Shown in pieces: positions 42,901-52,790 of a stretch of DNA of 64,000 bases. The stretch covers positions 4,783,726 to 4,847,725 of the forward strand of contig CM028327.1 in NCBI GenBank assembly GCA_016647705.1, in the 5' to 3' direction. A model generated the notes under the pieces. That model did no database searches. It saw only the letters and a list, made by a program, of their open reading frames with translations, and was not told the origin of the DNA. Origin of the DNA: Eucommia ulmoides. Taxonomy: Eukaryota > Streptophyta > Magnoliopsida > Garryales > Eucommiaceae. How positions within the stretch are numbered: position 1 is the first letter of the stretch; each line of letters opens with the position of its first letter. The position numbers were made by a program, and so were the translations under genes.

Positions 42901-45255
42901 ACTCTATTCATTTTCTTGTGGCAATCAACACCTCAATCAGATTCAGCCATGTTCTATTTCACGTATGTTGTGTTCTTCGTTTTGCATTTCTTTTTCATTT
43001 TGGTAACTACCGTTTTATATTATTGAATTCCACATTGCTTGTGTTATCTGATCTTGAGCTATATATATGTCTAGAGGCAATCCTCATCTTACCAGACGTC
43101 TTTTGAGAGTGAATTAGGCCCATTGAATTTTTACATGGTATCAGAGTCAGGCCTTCTGTCTGATGTTGGGCATGTTGAATCTTACATCGATGTTGGGCCG
43201 CGCGATATCCGTGGTTTGTCAAAGTCCACCCTGCTTGTGAGGGGCGTGTTGAATTCCACATCGATGTTGGCCCCCCCTATATCCATTTGCAGTGGTTTAT
43301 CAAAGTCCACCATGTGCGAGGGGCGTGTTGAATCCCACATCGCTTGTGTTACTTGATCGTGAGCTATATATATGTTTAGAGGCAATCCTCATCTTACAAG
43401 ACGTCTTTTAAGAGTGGGTGAGGTTCATTGAATTTCTACATATATCAATTCTAAGCACTTCTTTTTTTGGTAATTTCAGCACGAATAAACTTGGTTTCAC
43501 CCCGGAATTTCTTGGACGTGTTAAGCTTGTGACTTCAGTTGCATCTCTTGTTGGCGTTGGACTCTATAACGGTTTCTTGAAAAGTGTACCTCTGCGGAAG
43601 ATTTTTCTCGTCACGACTATTTTTGGAACCGCTCTTGGAATGACCCAAGTAAAGCATCTTCTCTATCTCTCCGTTTTTTTTTGTTTTTTTTTTTGTTTTT
43701 ATCTAGGTGCCATTTTGAACAAAGCAAAATTTTGTTCTGTTCCTAAAAATTTGGGTTTTTTGTTCTGGAATTTCTGTCCCCAAATTTTTAGAACAAATAT
43801 CTAGGAACAGAATTCAGTTGTTCCCATGTTGTTTCTGTTTCCTAGCTTTTTGGGAACGAAAGCCACCCTATTTTTCCCTCTTGATTGATTGTTTTTGAGT
43901 TGGCAATGCTATTGGAATGATACAAGTACATTTTCACGGAACAGAAACAGAAATCTGGGAGCAATTCTGTTTTGTTCCAGGAAATTTGTTCTAAAATCTG
44001 GGAACATAACAGAAGCAGATCTCTTTTTTCTTCATATTTCTGTTTCTGGGTACAAAAATCTACAAAAAGGAAAAAAAACACTAAACAAACAACAACTAAT
44101 TTACCTCTATTAAGCCTATTCTTATTATCTCCATTGTCATTTTTTTCTACTCTCTCTCGATAGATAACTTTGAGTCGAATTTCGTGTAATCTTTTGCACA
44201 GGTTTTCCTCGTCACAGGGCTGAATCGTCAGCTTGGTATAAGCGACGAGTGGTTTGCAATCGGTGATTCCTTGATCATAACCGTTCTTGGCCAAGTAATT
44301 TTTTTCTCCAATCCCCGTATTTTCAATTTCACTACTACTTGATGCTATTCGTATATTGGCCGTCCTCATAACTACTAGAAGGTAGCATTTGGGAGCACAA
44401 AATTGAAGTAATGTAATTGGAATGAGAAAATAACACCTAATTTTTTTCACAACTACTATAAGATAGCGTTTGAATTGAAGCCATGGAATTGGAATTCAAA
44501 ATGAAGGCATCTAAAATTTTAAAATTTTTACATGCATTCATTTCTAATTCGATTCGATAACTCTATTTCCATGCAACCAAATGTAACTAAAAATACATAA
44601 CTAAAAAATACATTTAAAAAATAGTTACATATAATTAAAAAATGCACTAAAAAAGTAATTACGTGTAACTGAAAAAAAATTTAGCAGGGACTTTGACGAC
44701 CGGAGTCTTAAGGTTTGACAGCAGGCGGCGGCGGGGTGACGCTGGTGGTAGACGATATAAACTTTAATTGAAAGTATTTTATTGGAGATATAAGAGAGTA
44801 TTGACCATGGGATTAAAACACAAGTTAAAACTTAATTTAGGGATTTACGTCCTAAGCTAAAATTAATTAAAATAGATAACTGTAGATTAGAATCTCTATT
44901 TGGGATTATTGACCAATTAGCCCCTTTTTTTATTTTTATTTTTTTTCAGGCTTCTTTCATGCCGGTTCTTGTTTTGGCGGCCAGAATATGTCCTGAAGGA
45001 ATGGAAGCGACCCTTTTCGCGACCCTGATGTCGATATCGAATGGGGGAAGTGTTCTTGGAGGGTTAATAGGAGCCGGTCTGACCCAGATATTTGGCGTGA
45101 CGAAGGACCGGTTCGATAACTTGGCTGCTCTCATTATTCTATGCAATCTAAGCTCATTGTTGCCTTTGCCTCTGCTTGGCCTCCTTCCTCAAGATAAAGA
45201 ATCTGATGCTGGTTCAATTGAGGATAGTGATGTTGAAGTGATGAAGTCTAATTGA
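33927..45255 (+). CDS. FBT1: Folate-biopterin transporter, chloroplast type (BT1/FBT family of MFS)
   Basis: Nine exons: 33927-34179, 40318-40553, 40928-40992, 41075-41237, 42095-42243, 42708-42962, 43480-43648, 44202-44294, 44950-45255; 562 aa. All introns are GT-AG and phases join without a break. The product is a membrane carrier for folates/pterins. The closest relative I recall is Arabidopsis At2g32040 (plastid envelope, about 560 aa), and the symbol follows from that. Seen: residues 1-60 Ser/Arg-rich and almost free of acids, a plausible transit peptide; a family block [20 protein letters not shown] in exon 2; [18 protein letters not shown] in exon 4; [20 protein letters not shown] in exon 5; [18 protein letters not shown] in exon 7; [20 protein letters not shown] in exon 9; and many hydrophobic helices consistent with 12 spans. 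The C-terminus is VEVMKSN. The intron 1 acceptor is ambiguous by 6 nt (CAGGTGCAG). Intron 1 (6138 bp) carries a copia element, intron 5 a SINE and intron 6 a TRIM. Confidence 0.93.
34793..35008 (+). repeat. 5' LTR of the copia element
   Basis: 216 bp, TG...CA. Contains a TATA-like GCTATAAATAGC near 34942 (GCTATATATAGC in the 3' LTR) and ends two bases before the Met-tRNA-type primer site TGGTATCAG. Confidence 0.85.
35055..39211 (+). pseudogene. Copia gag-pol, interrupted and C-terminally truncated
   Basis: Domain order is that of Ty1/copia. Gag (UBN2 type) is at 35055-35909, with [14 protein letters not shown] and an RGRG-rich end. A CCHC knuckle [14 protein letters not shown] follows at about 35916, then protease [10 protein letters not shown] near 36090. 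The integrase zinc-binding part ([16 protein letters not shown]) and core ([25 protein letters not shown]) lie at 36510-37010. RT lies at 37800-38500 with YVDD near 38340, and RNase H at 38800-39200. Breaks: in-frame TGA at 35907, TAG at 36462, a frameshift near 37160-37175, a small deletion plus TAG near 38205, and TAG near 38257. The RT motif reads QLNINNAFL and an RNase H motif WCNNLNA, each with Asn where Asp is usual. The end is lost. It cannot make active enzymes. The lineage resembles RE1/Ale-type elements. Confidence 0.92.
39212..39355 (+). repeat. Truncated 3' LTR of the copia element
   Basis: Matches the last 144 bp of the 5' LTR with four differences. It joins pol directly at GCTGATATTCCC. 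TATT is shared by both sides of the junction, as in a microhomology-mediated deletion. The pol frame runs on into the LTR for about 28 codons. Confidence 0.88.
39356..40317. other. Remainder of transporter intron 1
   Basis: No ORF or repeat family recognised. It ends in a (CT)n tract at 40268-40293 that serves as the polypyrimidine tract for the exon 2 acceptor. Confidence 0.6.
41238..42094. other. Transporter intron 4
   Basis: 857 bp, AT-rich. No element could be delimited. Donor GTT/GTAAGT, acceptor GATGTAG/GTTG. Confidence 0.75.
42262..42690 (+). repeat. Internal tandem duplication in transporter intron 5, split by a SINE
   Basis: A block with CTAGCCCTAGTATTAGAATT, TGCTC(A/G)TTTTCTCCT, a T-rich run and TGCCATGTCATCA recurs at 42264-42360, 42561-42655 and, partially, from 42640. 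The units are diverged. The SINE at 42361-42552 landed in the first. Confidence 0.65.
42361..42552 (+). mobile_element. tRNA-derived SINE, family A, in transporter intron 5
   Basis: Head CAAGAGGTGTTAGTCCGGTT, B-box CAGGGTTCGACTCTCC, body TTAAATCTTGAATTTAACCC and GAGGTGCGCTTAAATTGG, end ACACCTTACCGTTTAATG. The flanks ATCAATGCTTTAACC (42346-42360) and ATCACTGCTTTAGCC (42553-42567) match at 13 of 15 positions. This is the copy with the best-preserved tRNA-like head. Confidence 0.88.
43021..43440 (+). mobile_element. Complete TRIM (family 2) in transporter intron 6, perfect target duplication
   Basis: 5' LTR 43021-43135 and 3' LTR 43326-43440, each 115 bp, contain CTTGTGTTA, GAGCTATATATATGT and GGCAATCCTCATCTTAC. 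The primer site TGGTATCAGAGTCAGGC begins at 43136. A purine-rich GAGGGG precedes the 3' LTR. The 190-bp internal domain itself has two diverged TGTTGAAT-CACATCGATGTTGG blocks. The flanks are TATAT on both sides (43016-43020 and 43441-43445). Removing it leaves an intron of about 92 bp. Confidence 0.93.
43700..44095. mobile_element. MITE debris in transporter intron 7
   Basis: Two short GTTCC/GGAAC-rich segments: 43703-43869, with ends AGGTGCCATTTTGAAC and (complement) GGGTGGCTTTCGTTCCC, and about 43915-44050. Internal strings such as TTTGTTCTAAAATCTGGGAAC pair with AATTTTTAGGAACAG-type strings. They resemble the segments at 45391-45800 and 52830-53040. Boundaries uncertain. Confidence 0.45.
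44455..44760. repeat. Hairpin MITE copy plus GC-rich/GTTACAT module in transporter intron 8
   Basis: 44455-44575 is a single copy of the unit arrayed in the FLZ intron: GAAGCCATGGAATTGGAATT, and downstream CATTCATTTCTAATTCGATT. 44580-44690 has TAGTTACATATAATTA-type motifs. 44690-44755 is a GC-rich block (GGCGGCGGCGGGG). The last two parts match 63700-64000 read in the opposite direction. Confidence 0.6.
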
Positions 45256-46039
45256 ATTGAATGTTCTCATGTAGTCTCTTTTTGATGTTGTTTCCGAGAG
45301 AGAGATAGAGAGTTTCGCAGTTCCCTTGCCATGGGAATCAAAATATGTACCTTCGTCGGCCTAATGTTATAAAAAGTACTAGTAATCTTAGGCCCCGTTT
45401 GTTTCCCTGATTTCTGTTCCCGTTTTCAAAAATTTTGAAAATTTTGGGATTAATATACAGAAAAGTATTTGGTAAGCATGTTTTTGTTCTCAAAATTTTG
45501 GAAGTATTTCCTGAGTTCTTCAAGAATTTGAGAAACAAAAAAAATGTTGATTCTTATTCGCTCCCACATAATTATTCTCATCATCACTTTGTTGGCTACA
45601 ACTGTCCCGTCGGTTATCACTACTTGCCCATGCCCCGCCTGTTAAAAATTATGTATGTTTATTCATATATTAAAAAAAAAAAAAAAAACCAAACATGTTT
45701 ATTTGTTTTTGTTCTCATAAATTAAAAAAAAAATTCAAGATGATAGTCATTACCAAACATGTTTCTATTATCGGAATATTTTAAGACAAAAATAGAATTT
45801 CTATATCAGTTTACTGGAAGTAGAAATAGAAAAGCAAAAACACATGACATCCAGAAATTTCGTAATGATCTCATTTCAATATAAATGAATAACTTCATTA
45901 CATGTTAGATGGAAACCATCATACCGTGCAACCAACTATTTTTAAGAGGGTCTTAAGACTATTTCCATCATTTTTTTTTTACCTTTTACAAATTTCTATG
46001 AAAAAATCTATATAAATTTAAAAAAAAAATTACAATTTT
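45256..46039. other. Transporter 3' UTR and flanking MITE relic
   Basis: The 3' UTR probably extends about 100-130 bases past the stop at 45253. From 45391 GGCCCCGTTTGTTTCCCTGA looks like a Harbinger-type MITE terminus, followed by CCCAAAATTTT-type fold-back sequence. No matching far end was found before about 45800. Confidence 0.5.
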
Positions 46040-46325
46040 TTGACGAATCTTGTATGTATTCCTAAGAAAATGGGTCCATTTTTCGGGGTCTCAAAGATTA
46101 TGAAAACACATAAGAACTCTTGAATGGAAATGGAAAAGAGATGTAATTTCAGTTTCTTCGGAAAGGGTAAGATCTTTGGCGCAAGAAGAAGGGGTTGGTC
46201 TGTCTCATCTTGACTTGATTCTGCTTCCTCTATTTTTAGAAGAGTATCAAGTCGGGTTCTTCTCCTATCCGTATCGAATAAAACACGCTGAGTCAAATCT
46301 TTTTCATGTAAAACCTGTGTGATTT
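46040..46325 (-). pseudogene. Unidentified coding-like island (possible organelle-derived or exon remnant)
   Basis: On the minus strand, after an acceptor-like ATCACACAG/G, a frame stays open for about 95 codons. It has an unusually protein-like start: VLHEKDLTQRVLFDTDRRRT, then [20 protein letters not shown]. The later part becomes hydrophobic and less convincing (PIFLGIHTRFVKKL). The base composition is clearly less AT-rich than its surroundings. The DNA gives me an impression of plastid intergenic sequence, but I cannot prove it. Alternatives: an exon of an unrecognised gene, or a captured fragment. Confidence 0.3.
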
Positions 46326-47900
46326 ATGCTATATTTTTATTTTTGACTTTTGAGGAAGGATAACACGAGGAGGAAAACGAGAAGGTTGAGAATAACTATA
46401 AAGCTCTTTAAAAATAGTCACAAGTCCGACAAATGATTATTTTTTGTCCGAAATTGTAATGGTGATAATGATTTGGACTGTAATGGGATGATTAGAAAGT
46501 GAGATTTGATGATTAGTGGGATGTTCAAATTAATATTATGGGGACCAAAGTGAGATTTTGATCAAACTTCGGGCCCATAAAATATCAAAATCCCTTCTTT
46601 TTATTTTTTTATGAAACTGGCAACAAATTTATATATTCCGAAGAAAGTATTGGCCACAAAAACCATTGTGTGGTCATTTCATATTCATAGTCACAAAAAA
46701 TATTATAGACAAAAGTTGTCCCCAAAAAGTTTTCGAGTAAACATCGAGTGGATTTGTTTGGGTAAAAAATAAAATAATAAAAAAATAAAAAGTAAAATAT
46801 GATAAAAAAATGAACTAAATTATTCGGTACGGAGAAAAAAAAAATTAAATAGAAAAAAAATGTACAATTTGTTGAGTATTTTTTTTCACACTGATTTGAG
46901 AAAAAAAATGAAAGAAAATAAGAAAGAATTTTATAACAAAATTACAATTATTATCAAGGAAATCTTTAATTTTATTTTTATAATAAAAGTAAATTATTTT
47001 TCTTTATTTCATTTTTCTTTCCTACTCAAACAACACTAAGATTTTTTTTTTAATAGATAAAAAATATTATCCTCTCATTTATCTTTTTTTTTTTCTTTCC
47101 TATCCTTCCAACCAAACACACCTAAAAATTATCAAAAGATCACTGGAGCACCTCGTATACATGCACATCCAAAATCGGATGTAATGAAATTTTTAAAATA
47201 GAGTTTTAAGATTTATAATTTTTTTATAAAATCAATTTTTCTTTGTAAAAATAAATTTATTCTTTTTGAACCATGTCTGATTTTTATTTTTATTTTTAAT
47301 TTTCCATGATATTAATAACAAAAATTAAAATTAAAAAATATATATATAGAGAGGTGAATTTAAAAGTGTCCCCAAAATTTGGGAGCCCTACGCGACAAAT
47401 TTGTGATGGTTTAATCTCATGGTCGACGTTGTAAACATACACTAACACAATTCTGCAGTCAAAAACAAAAATAACCGAGAACCCAAAAATTGCTAGGGTC
47501 ATATTGTAAATCATATAAATCTCTAAATTATTTTCTATTTATTTATTTTTATTTTTAATTTTGTACCGCCAAACACTTTTTTATAAAAAAACGATTATGG
47601 TGTCGGTGCGCAAAAAAATAAAAAAAAATAAAATCCCTTTTGATTTGCAAAATCTAGGAAGGGCCCAAAAACTAATCTTAAAAGGAGTTGTTGTTTGTTG
47701 CTCTCATTCTCATATTCCTAATAGATTCTCCCCACCACATACATGAAAATTTATGAATTTTGTTTTTGTTCATTAGTTTTATATTCTTATTATTTATTTA
47801 TTTTTCCTAGTACCAAGGGAACCTTTCATGTGGATAAGGGAAGTTGGTAGTTGGAATGGGTAGTTAGACTCCTCTATTATTGAACATCCATAAAATCATA
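46326..47900. other. AT-rich intergenic DNA
   Basis: Long A/T tracts (46760-47110) and nothing with family features. 47350-47470 has a patch with AAAATTTGGGAGCCC that may be MITE debris. Confidence 0.45.
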
Positions 47901-50900
47901 GTGTGGAGATTTTTATATAATAGGGCAACGTATAATTTTGGTCCCCATTTGTATCGATGTGAATCTTGAGATTTATTAGGTTGTACAGTTGATACATCCC
48001 TCAAGTTTCTCATTTGTTGCAATCAGACAAAATTGATAATGATTTTGAAAAGAAAAGAAAATGGGTTATGTTCAGTACGTGACCTTCTAATAAGTATATT
48101 TTTATTATTTTATCATTCTGCTAAATTTATGCCATTTTTTTCTCACAATAATTCAGATTTTTCTCTTACATTCTTCAGATAAATCGTTGTTAGGAAAAAA
48201 TATCTTATGTTTAATGGAGTAATAAATTGACGAAATATCGCTATTAGAAGACCATGTATGAGCATAACTCATTTTCCATCCAAAATCATTAACAACTTTT
48301 TTAATTTTGCTAGATTGAAACAACTATGAAATTTGAGGGACCAAATGTGCACTTTAGGGACCAAAAATGTAATTTTTCCAATATATAATAATACAAACAA
48401 GCAAACAAACAAAAACCCTACATTCAATGAAATAAAATATGTCTGAATCTAACATAGTTCATAACCAATAATGGTGATTGAAAATTTTAAAATTGTAAAG
48501 TGGAAATTTAATATAATAAAATTTGATATTTTTAATAGAATCAATTAAATTTTAAGAAATGCCAATCTAAACCTAATCTTTCACAATATAAGTTAATAAA
48601 AAATTTATTTTCACAAAATAAATCCCCATTTAATATATTCATTTTATAACAAATTAAGAAAATTCAATTGAAATTATATTTTTGATCCCTAAATTATGGA
48701 GGTATCTACGTGAAATCTGAGATTTGTCAAATCACCTATTTGATCCTTTAAGTTACATATTTGTTACAATCGGGTAAAACAGAAAACGTTGTTAATGATT
48801 ATAGGCAGAAAATAGATTGTACTCAGCACGTGATGTTCTAATGAGTATATTTTAGTCATTTCATCGCTCCCCTAAACCCAAGATGTGTTTCCTTACAATA
48901 GTTTATACCTCTCTATCTCTCTCTTTCGTTCTTTTAGACGAATCGTTGTTAGAAAAAAATTTCTTATGTTTAGTGGTATAATAAAATGATGAAATATCGC
49001 TATTAAAAAAATCACATGTTGAGCATAATTAATTTTTCATCCAAAATCATTAACAATATTTTTTAATTTTGCGAGATTGAAACAAATGTAAATTTTAAAA
49101 GATCAAATGTACAGTTTAGCAAACTTCAAAGTACACGTAGATACCATCCTATATTTTAGGGAACAAAAAGGATATTTTCCCGGTATGATAATACAAACAA
49201 ACAGAAACCCTCTATTCATGAAACAAAATGTTTCAAAACAACATAGCTCATAATCAATAATGGTGATTGAAAGTTTTAAAATTGTAAAGTTGAAATTTAA
49301 TATAATAAAATTTGATATTTTTCTTCGAAGTATTAATTTTTAATAAAATGAATCAAATTTTTAGAAATGCCAATCTAGACCCAATCTTTCACAATATAAG
49401 TTAATAAATAATTTATTTTCACAAAATAAATCCCCATTAAATATATTCATTTTAGAACAAATTAAGAAAATTCAAATTGAGATTATATTTTCGATCCCTA
49501 AATTATGGGGTGGGTATCTATATGAACCCTAAGATTTGCCAAATTGCACATTTGATCCTTTAAGTTTCACATTTGTTACAATGGGGCAAAATTAAAAACG
49601 TTAATGATTATGGGCAAAAAATAGGTTGTGCTCAGCACGTAACGTTCTAATGAGTATATTTTCGTCATTTTATCTTCCCCTAAACCCAAGATGTGTTTCC
49701 TCACAATGGTTTATACCTCTATCTCCCTCTTTTATTCTTTTAGACGAATCGTTGTTAGAAAAGAAAAAAAAGTCTCTTATGTTTAGTGGTATAATAAAAT
49801 AAGTTGTGCTCAGCACGTAACGTTTTAATGAGTATATTTTCGTCATTTTATCTTCCCCTAAACCCAAGACGTGTTTCCTCACAATGGTTTGTACCTCTAT
49901 CTCTTTATTTCATTCTTTTAGACGAATAGTTGTTAGAAGAAAAAAAAAAACTACTTATGTTTAGTGGTATAATAAAATGATGAAATATCACTATTAAAAG
50001 ATCACGTGCAGAGCACAACTCATTTTCTATCCAAAATCATTAACAATATTTTTTAATTTTGCGAGATTGAAACAAATGTAAATTTTAAAAGATCAAATGT
50101 ACAGTTTAGCAAACTTCAAAGTACACGTAGATACCATCTTATATTTTAGGGAACAAAAAAGATATTTTCCCTGTATGATAATACAAATAAACAGAAACCC
50201 TCTATTCATGAAATAAAATGTTTCAAAACAACATAGCTCATAATCAATAATGGTGATTGAAAGTTTTAAAATTGTAAAGTTGAAATTTAATATAATAAAA
50301 TTTGATATTTTTCTTCAAAGTATTAATTTTTAATAAAATGAATCAAATTTTTAGAAATGCCAATCTAGACCCAATCTTTTACAATATAAGTTAATAAATA
50401 ATTTATTTTCACAAAATAAATCCCCATTAAATATATTCATTTTAGGACAAATTAAGAAAATTCAAATTGAAATTATATTTTCGATCCCTAAATTATGGGG
50501 TGGGTATCTATGTGAACCCTAAGATTTGCCAAATTGCACATTTGATCCTTTAAGTTTCACATTTGTTACAATGGGGCAAAATTAAAAACGTTGTTAATGA
50601 TTATGGGCAGAAAATAGGTTGTGCTCAGCACGTAACGTTCTAATGAGTATATTTTCGTCATTTTATCTTCCCCTAAACCCAAGACGTGTTTCTTCACAAT
50701 GGTTTGTACCTCTATATCCCTCTTTCATTCTTTTAGACGAATCGTTGTTAGAAAAAAAAAAAGCCTCTTATGTTTTGTGGTATAATAAAATGATGAAATA
50801 TCACTATTAAAAGATGACGTGCAGAGTACAACTAATTTTTTTATCCAAAATTATTAATAATATTTTTTAATTTTGCGAGATTGAAACAAATGTAAATTTT

Positions 50901-51290
50901 AAAAGATCAAATGTATAGTTTAGCAAACTTCAAAGTACACGTAGATACCATCCTATATTTTAGGGAACAAAAAGGCAATTTTCCCTGTATGATAATACAA
51001 ACAAACAGAAACCCTCTATTCATGAAACAAAATGTTTCAAAACAAGATAGCTCATAACCAATAATGGTGATTGAAAGTTTTAAAATTGTAAAGTTGAAAT
51101 TTAATATAATAAATTTTGATATTTTCCTTCAAAGTATTAATTTTTAATAGAAGTAATCAAATTTTTAGAATTGCCAATCTAGATTCAATCTTTTCACAAT
51201 ATAGGTTAATAACTTCACAAAAATAAATCCCCATTAATTATATTCATTTTAGAACAAATTAAGAAAATTCAAAGTTGAATTATATTTTCA
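47901..51290. repeat. Tandem array of about 0.8-kb units, each with a long inverted repeat
   Basis: The anchor GTGCTCAGCACGT(A/G)A and variants recurs at about 48063 (diverged), 48815, 49624, 49803 and 50618. Full units are about 750-815 bp; the 49624-49803 unit is a 180-bp partial. The last units are very similar. Within each unit the anchor arm (GTTCTAATGAGTATATTTTCGTC) is answered about 150-200 bases later by its complement (GATGAAATATC, TATTAAAAGATCACGTGC, GAGCAC). Inner parts around CTAAACCCAAGA and TTATGTTTAGTGG also pair, so every unit can form a long hairpin. The remainder includes ATAATGGTGATTGAAAGTTT and AATAAATCCCCATTAA. No ORF. A diverged unit lies at 52380-52790. Confidence 0.85.
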
Positions 51291-51637
51291 ATTTTTTTTT
51301 TCCAATCAAAATTATTACTTACACTAGAAGCCATGGCGGATCTAAAAATTTAAGTGTTGAAAATATATTAAGATTATTTGATAAAATTAAAATTTTAGAT
51401 GCTAAATTTTTGATTGAGCATGTTTAATCGGACAATTAAGTAACCCACATTTAGTTAAATTTTTTAATAAATTTCAAGGACTTAACTGATTAAGTGGTCT
51501 TTAATTACAGTTATCAAACAAACTTATTATAAAAAAATATTTAATTATTTAGTTTTTTCGTACTTAATTGAGTTATCAAATATTATCTTAGTCTTCCTTG
51601 AATTAAATTTCTAAATCTGTCATTGACTAAGGGCATG
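51291..51637. other. AT-rich interval
   Basis: Possible relic related to the next element (TAAGTGGTCTTTAATTACAG, TTATCAAACAAACTTATT). No gene. Confidence 0.35.
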
Positions 51638-51955
51638 TTTGATAATGCTTAATTTTTAAATGTTGAAATTATAAGTGCTGAATTTACTAGGTGCTGTAAA
51701 TATTCAATTTTTTTTAGTACTTACTTAAAAAAAAATATCTTTGCACAAATTTTTGTTCCTAAAATAATTGTACAATTTTATTTTTCCAAAATGTTTTCTC
51801 TTTGCAATTTTCTCTCTCTATTTTTTCTCAATTTAGATTTTAAGTGATCCCTATTTTTTAAGTTATTACTTAATTCTGTTAACTAAAATACTTAATTTAA
51901 TAAGTACTTAATGCATTCAATTTTTAGTGGTTAATTAGGTTACCTAAATGTTCAA
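51638..51955. mobile_element. AT-rich DNA transposon relic, reverse copy of the 11648-12135 family
   Basis: Starts AAGGGCATGTTTGATAATGC and ends (complement) TAGGTAACCTAATTAACC. Blocks such as TTGAAATTATAAGTGCTGAA and, near the end, TAATAAGTACTTAATGCATT match the complement of 12135-11648 in order. Confidence 0.5.
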
Positions 51956-52262
51956 AAAAAATAATAATCAAAGTTACTTCACTAAACTAATATATTATTT
52001 TTACAATATATTAGTTAATTTTTAATGGATATTATTTTTTTTTAAACCAAATTATATTTTGATTAATTCAAAAATAAATAAGTGCTTTTTTTTTTTTGTT
52101 ATAGTGGAAGGTGCCACGAGGCAAGAGGACACTTTAAGAATATACAAACCAGAAATGTGTGATGGTTAATTACTTTGGGAATATAGAGAATGGTAGTCAT
52201 AAAGAAGAAACCAAAAAAGTACATATGGAATGCCATGTGAAGGTCATTAAATACAAACAACA

Positions 52263-52289
52263 CCCCCCCCCCCCCCCCAACAAAATAAA

Positions 52290-52320
<31 letters not shown>

Positions 52321-52322
52321 TT
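52263..52322. repeat. C16 homopolymer followed by (AAAT)n and (AAT)n
   Basis: Sixteen C in a row (52263-52278), then about five AAAT-type and five AAT-type units. Tracts like this are error-prone in sequencing, so their exact length is doubtful. Confidence 0.85.
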
Positions 52323-52379
52323 AAAAAGAAAAAGAAAAAAATACATCATTTCATAACGTTCTCAAAATACTTCGGACAT

Positions 52380-52790
52380 AATATTTGTCAAATTGCATAT
52401 TTGATCATTTAAGTTCTATTAATAATTTTAGATGGAAAATAGGTGTTGCTCAACATGTAGTCTTCTAATGGTGATATTTTATCATTTGATTGGTCTACTA
52501 AACTTAAGTTGGTCTACTAAACTTAAGAAATTTTCTCGTAATCTTTTTCTAACATTGATTCGTCTGAAGAATGAGAAAAAAAAATGAATTTTTGTTAGGA
52601 AAAAATATCTAAGGTTTAGAAGAGTGATGAAATGATGAAAATGTCTCAATTAGAAGGCCACGTGTTGAGTAACACTTATTTTTCATCCAAAATTATTAAT
52701 AATACTTTTAACTTTGCATGATTGAAAAAAAATGTGAAACTTAAGAGACTCGATCCATACTGGGACCAAAAATATAATTTTGTGACGGCC
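52380..52790. repeat. Diverged single unit of the 0.8-kb repeat family
   Basis: TGTTGCTCAACATGTAGTCTTCTAATGG and, after about 200 bases, GATGAAATGATGAAAATGTC with AGAAGGCCACGTGTTGAG reproduce the two hairpin arms of the 47901-51290 units. Conserved inner strings include TTGATTCGTCTGA and TTTTTGTTAGGAAAAAATAT. Confidence 0.65.

Noticed and set aside
43842..44450. 202-codon minus-strand ORF
   Set aside because: Spans exon 8 and MITE debris of introns 7 and 8 in antisense; no domain.
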